64,000 nt of DNA from Sporolactobacillus sp. STSJ-5 (GTDB taxonomy: Bacteria; Bacillota; Bacilli; Bacillales; Sporolactobacillaceae), in contig NZ_JANFOJ010000010.1 of NCBI RefSeq assembly GCF_024385605.1, positions 45,527 through 109,526 on the forward strand, written 5' to 3'. The notes under the pieces were generated by a model that saw nothing but the letters and a program-made list of their open reading frames with translations, did not search any database and had not been told where the DNA came from. This document shows, piece after piece, positions 62,451 to 64,000 of the stretch. The position numbers and the translations under genes were made by a program. Numbering within the stretch: position 1 is the stretch's first letter; each line of letters opens with the position of its first letter.

Positions 62451-63590
62451 ATGCAGCATATGAACTGGAGAGATTTTTTAGCTGTAAAGATAATGATTAT
62501 TATTCTTTTTCTTTGTTGCGTCATTTCAGGGATTCTTAGTCTTTTCCCAGGTAAACAAACGGAACCCAATGCTCAAACGACTAGTGTTAAGCGGCATGCA
62601 GAGAATACAAAAATAGCTCACCATGTATTTTTTCAACGGCCGAGTTTAAGTCCGGTTGATAATCAGGAACCAAAGGTAGCACATGAGCTGTTTAAAGGAA
62701 TTCACTCCATTGATTTTACTTTTGGTGTACTTCCGGATACACAATACTACAGTAAGTTGCATCCGGACATATTTAAACGGATGAATCACTGGTTTGTCGC
62801 TAACCGAGATTCATTAAATCTGAAATATATTTTTCACTTGGGTGATATTGTTAATAATTATGATCAGCCTTATCAATGGAAAACAGCTGATAAGGCAATG
62901 AAAATCCTGGATGAGGCAAATGTGCCATATGGGATTATTACAGGTAATCATGATGTTGGTTTTCAAAAAAAATATGCGTCATTCGATCGTTATTTTGGAG
63001 AACAGCGTTATCAGCTGAACCCATGGTACGGCGGTTCCTATGATAACAATAAAGGCCATTTTGATTTAATTAACTCAAATGGTCAAAAGTACATTATGCT
63101 TGGCATGGGTTGGGGCATAGGCGGTGAAGAAATTTCCTGGATGAATCATGTGCTGCAGGCTTATCGCAAACGGATTGCTATCCTGTTCGTACACGATTAC
63201 TTGGGAAGCTATGGAAGGCGCACCGCACAGGGACAGATGCTCTTTGAAAATGTGGTGCGTCCCAATCCCAATGTTCGAATGGTTATGAACGGTCACAGCT
63301 TTGGTGCCGCGCGTCGAATTGATAAGATTGATGATAATTTCGATGGAAAACCGGATCGAAAGGTCATGCAAATTTTGTCTGATTATCAATCGGTGAAAGG
63401 CGGGCAAGGCTACATTCGTGTCATGGGCTTTGACCTAAAGCATGATAAAATTTATGTGCGCACCTTCTCGCCGCAAGTGAATCGAACGCATGCATTTAAG
63501 AAAAACAAAGACAACTTTACATTCGGCTTCGACCTTGACCAGAAGACCAAAAAGGTGAAAAAAATGAAAAAGAAACATGTTGCACGGTGA
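62451..63590 (+). CDS. membrane-anchored metallophosphoesterase
   Basis: From the ATG at 62451 the protein is 379 aa. An N-terminal hydrophobic helix (VKIMIIILFLCCVISGIL) precedes a calcineurin-like domain with the metal motifs LPDTQYY, FHLGDIVNN, ITGNHDVGF, a LFVHDYLGSYG segment and a last MNGHSFG where most members have GHxH. It would act on phosphate esters outside the cell or in the wall; substrate unknown. GGGAG lies 8 bp before the ATG; the frame is open further upstream to 62340 but reads like non-coding sequence. A lysine-rich tail ends the protein. Confidence 0.75.
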   Translation: MQHMNWRDFLAVKIMIIILFLCCVISGILSLFPGKQTEPNAQTTSVKRHAENTKIAHHVFFQRPSLSPVDNQEPKVAHELFKGIHSIDFTFGVLPDTQYYSKLHPDIFKRMNHWFVANRDSLNLKYIFHLGDIVNNYDQPYQWKTADKAMKILDEANVPYGIITGNHDVGFQKKYASFDRYFGEQRYQLNPWYGGSYDNNKGHFDLINSNGQKYIMLGMGWGIGGEEISWMNHVLQAYRKRIAILFVHDYLGSYGRRTAQGQMLFENVVRPNPNVRMVMNGHSFGAARRIDKIDDNFDGKPDRKVMQILSDYQSVKGGQGYIRVMGFDLKHDKIYVRTFSPQVNRTHAFKKNKDNFTFGFDLDQKTKKVKKMKKKHVAR

Positions 63591-63685
63591 CTTGGTATTA
63601 AAGTCAAAAATATCACACAATTCGTTAATCTTTTCTTCAAATAACTGCGTTATGATTTAGTTAACAAGAAGAGAGGATGATTGAA

Positions 63686-63826
63686 ATGAGAAAAAAGGTT
63701 ACGTATCTGCAATTAGTGAAAAAAAATAAAGAAGAGATAATGAGGGATCGGATCGAATTGAACAGGATCGATCGAATACTTGATGAACGCCGCACCTCGC
63801 AAGTAAAAAAAAGCGCGACGAGATAA
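63686..63826 (+). CDS. FbpB-like small basic protein
   Basis: A 46-aa protein too small for the supplied gene calls: MRKKVTYLQLVKKNKEEIMR at the N-terminus, basic and helical, ending KKSATR. It resembles the Fur-regulated basic protein (FbpB) family, in which B. subtilis FbpB helps the small RNA FsrA spare iron. GAGAGGATG lies about 8 bp before the ATG and a terminator follows after 50 bp. No clear Fur box was seen upstream. Assigned by resemblance only. Confidence 0.55.
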   Translation: MRKKVTYLQLVKKNKEEIMRDRIELNRIDRILDERRTSQVKKSATR

Positions 63827-63876
63827 ATGATTGTGTTTGGGTACATGAATAACCTGTCTATTGTTGCTTTAAATAG

Positions 63877-63908
63877 AGACGGCTGAGTTAATCTCTGGCC
63901 GTCTTTTT
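63877..63908 (+). terminator. rho-independent terminator at the window end
   Basis: AGACGGC / GCCGTCT stem followed by TTTT; it closes the FbpB-like gene. The last ~90 bp of the window show no supportable feature. Confidence 0.8.
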
Positions 63909-64000
63909 GACAAGTAAAGAAACATCTATGACTTGCTTGAGGGGCGGGGGACACCACTTAATGAAAATACTATGGAACTGAGAAGCTAGCTTGTATTTAC

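Noticed and set aside
63661..63957. 98-codon reverse frame over the FbpB-like gene
   Set aside because: Lacks a ribosome site and overlaps a well-placed small gene and its terminator.

Overview
The window looks like a piece of chromosome from a low-to-mid GC, Gram-positive, spore-former-type Bacillota (Bacillales, possibly near Sporolactobacillaceae; the genus is a guess). The grounds are strong Shine-Dalgarno sites, frequent TTG/GTG starts, rho-independent terminators, a teichuronic-acid (tua) locus, an AmhX-like amidohydrolase, an FbpB-like small protein and sigma-A promoters. No rRNA, tRNA, CRISPR array, intact insertion sequence or prophage was seen. Function names come from recognising motifs and family resemblance by eye; no database was searched.

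Layout. (1) 1-7.9 kb: a complete L-sorbose phosphotransferase operon (sorD-F-B-A-M-E) divergent from a SorC-type regulator that is cut by the left edge, then a pentulose/hexulose-phosphate 3-epimerase and a DUF1861 protein behind a cre-like palindrome. (2) 7.9-8.65 kb: a gene-free stretch with palindromic repeats. (3) 8.65-15 kb: PatB-like C-S lyase, a YheO/DauR-type regulator, a class-C26 glutamine-amidotransferase-like hydrolase, two M20 amidohydrolases and a RimK-like ATP-grasp ligase. (4) 15.3-19.9 kb: a 2-hydroxyacid dehydrogenase, a decayed cell-wall amidase and a GabD-like aldehyde dehydrogenase. (5) 20-39.7 kb: a cell-surface polymer region. It holds a reverse-strand flippase plus glycosyltransferase pair, an ABC-ABC-ECF (S, T, A) transport cluster, then the tua locus split into two units, tuaD-GT4-tuaB and tuaA-epimerase-tuaE-F-G-H. 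Each unit is preceded by four hexamers at 11-bp spacing, as expected of PhoP~P boxes. (6) 40-45.7 kb: a polyamine cluster (speD, speA, speE, a carboxy(nor)spermidine dehydrogenase-like gene and nspC-like decarboxylase) without speB. (7) 46-62.2 kb: a peptide/N-acyl-amino-acid scavenging region with six M20 metallohydrolases, a RarD-type permease, a second YheO/DauR-type regulator and a complete Dpp/Opp-type ABC importer. (8) 62.4-64 kb: a membrane-anchored metallophosphoesterase and a 46-aa FbpB-like protein.

How it fits together. The window is dominated by nutrient scavenging (sorbose; peptides and acylated amino acids through eight M20 enzymes and one importer) and by envelope assembly. The most unusual observation is that the two paralogous YheO/DauR-type regulators, 38 kb apart, both appear to start translation at the same non-canonical AUH position (ATT in one, ATC in the other), with no ATG/GTG/TTG available upstream in frame. 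The tua locus gives the clearest regulatory picture: two promoters with the same PhoP-box geometry.
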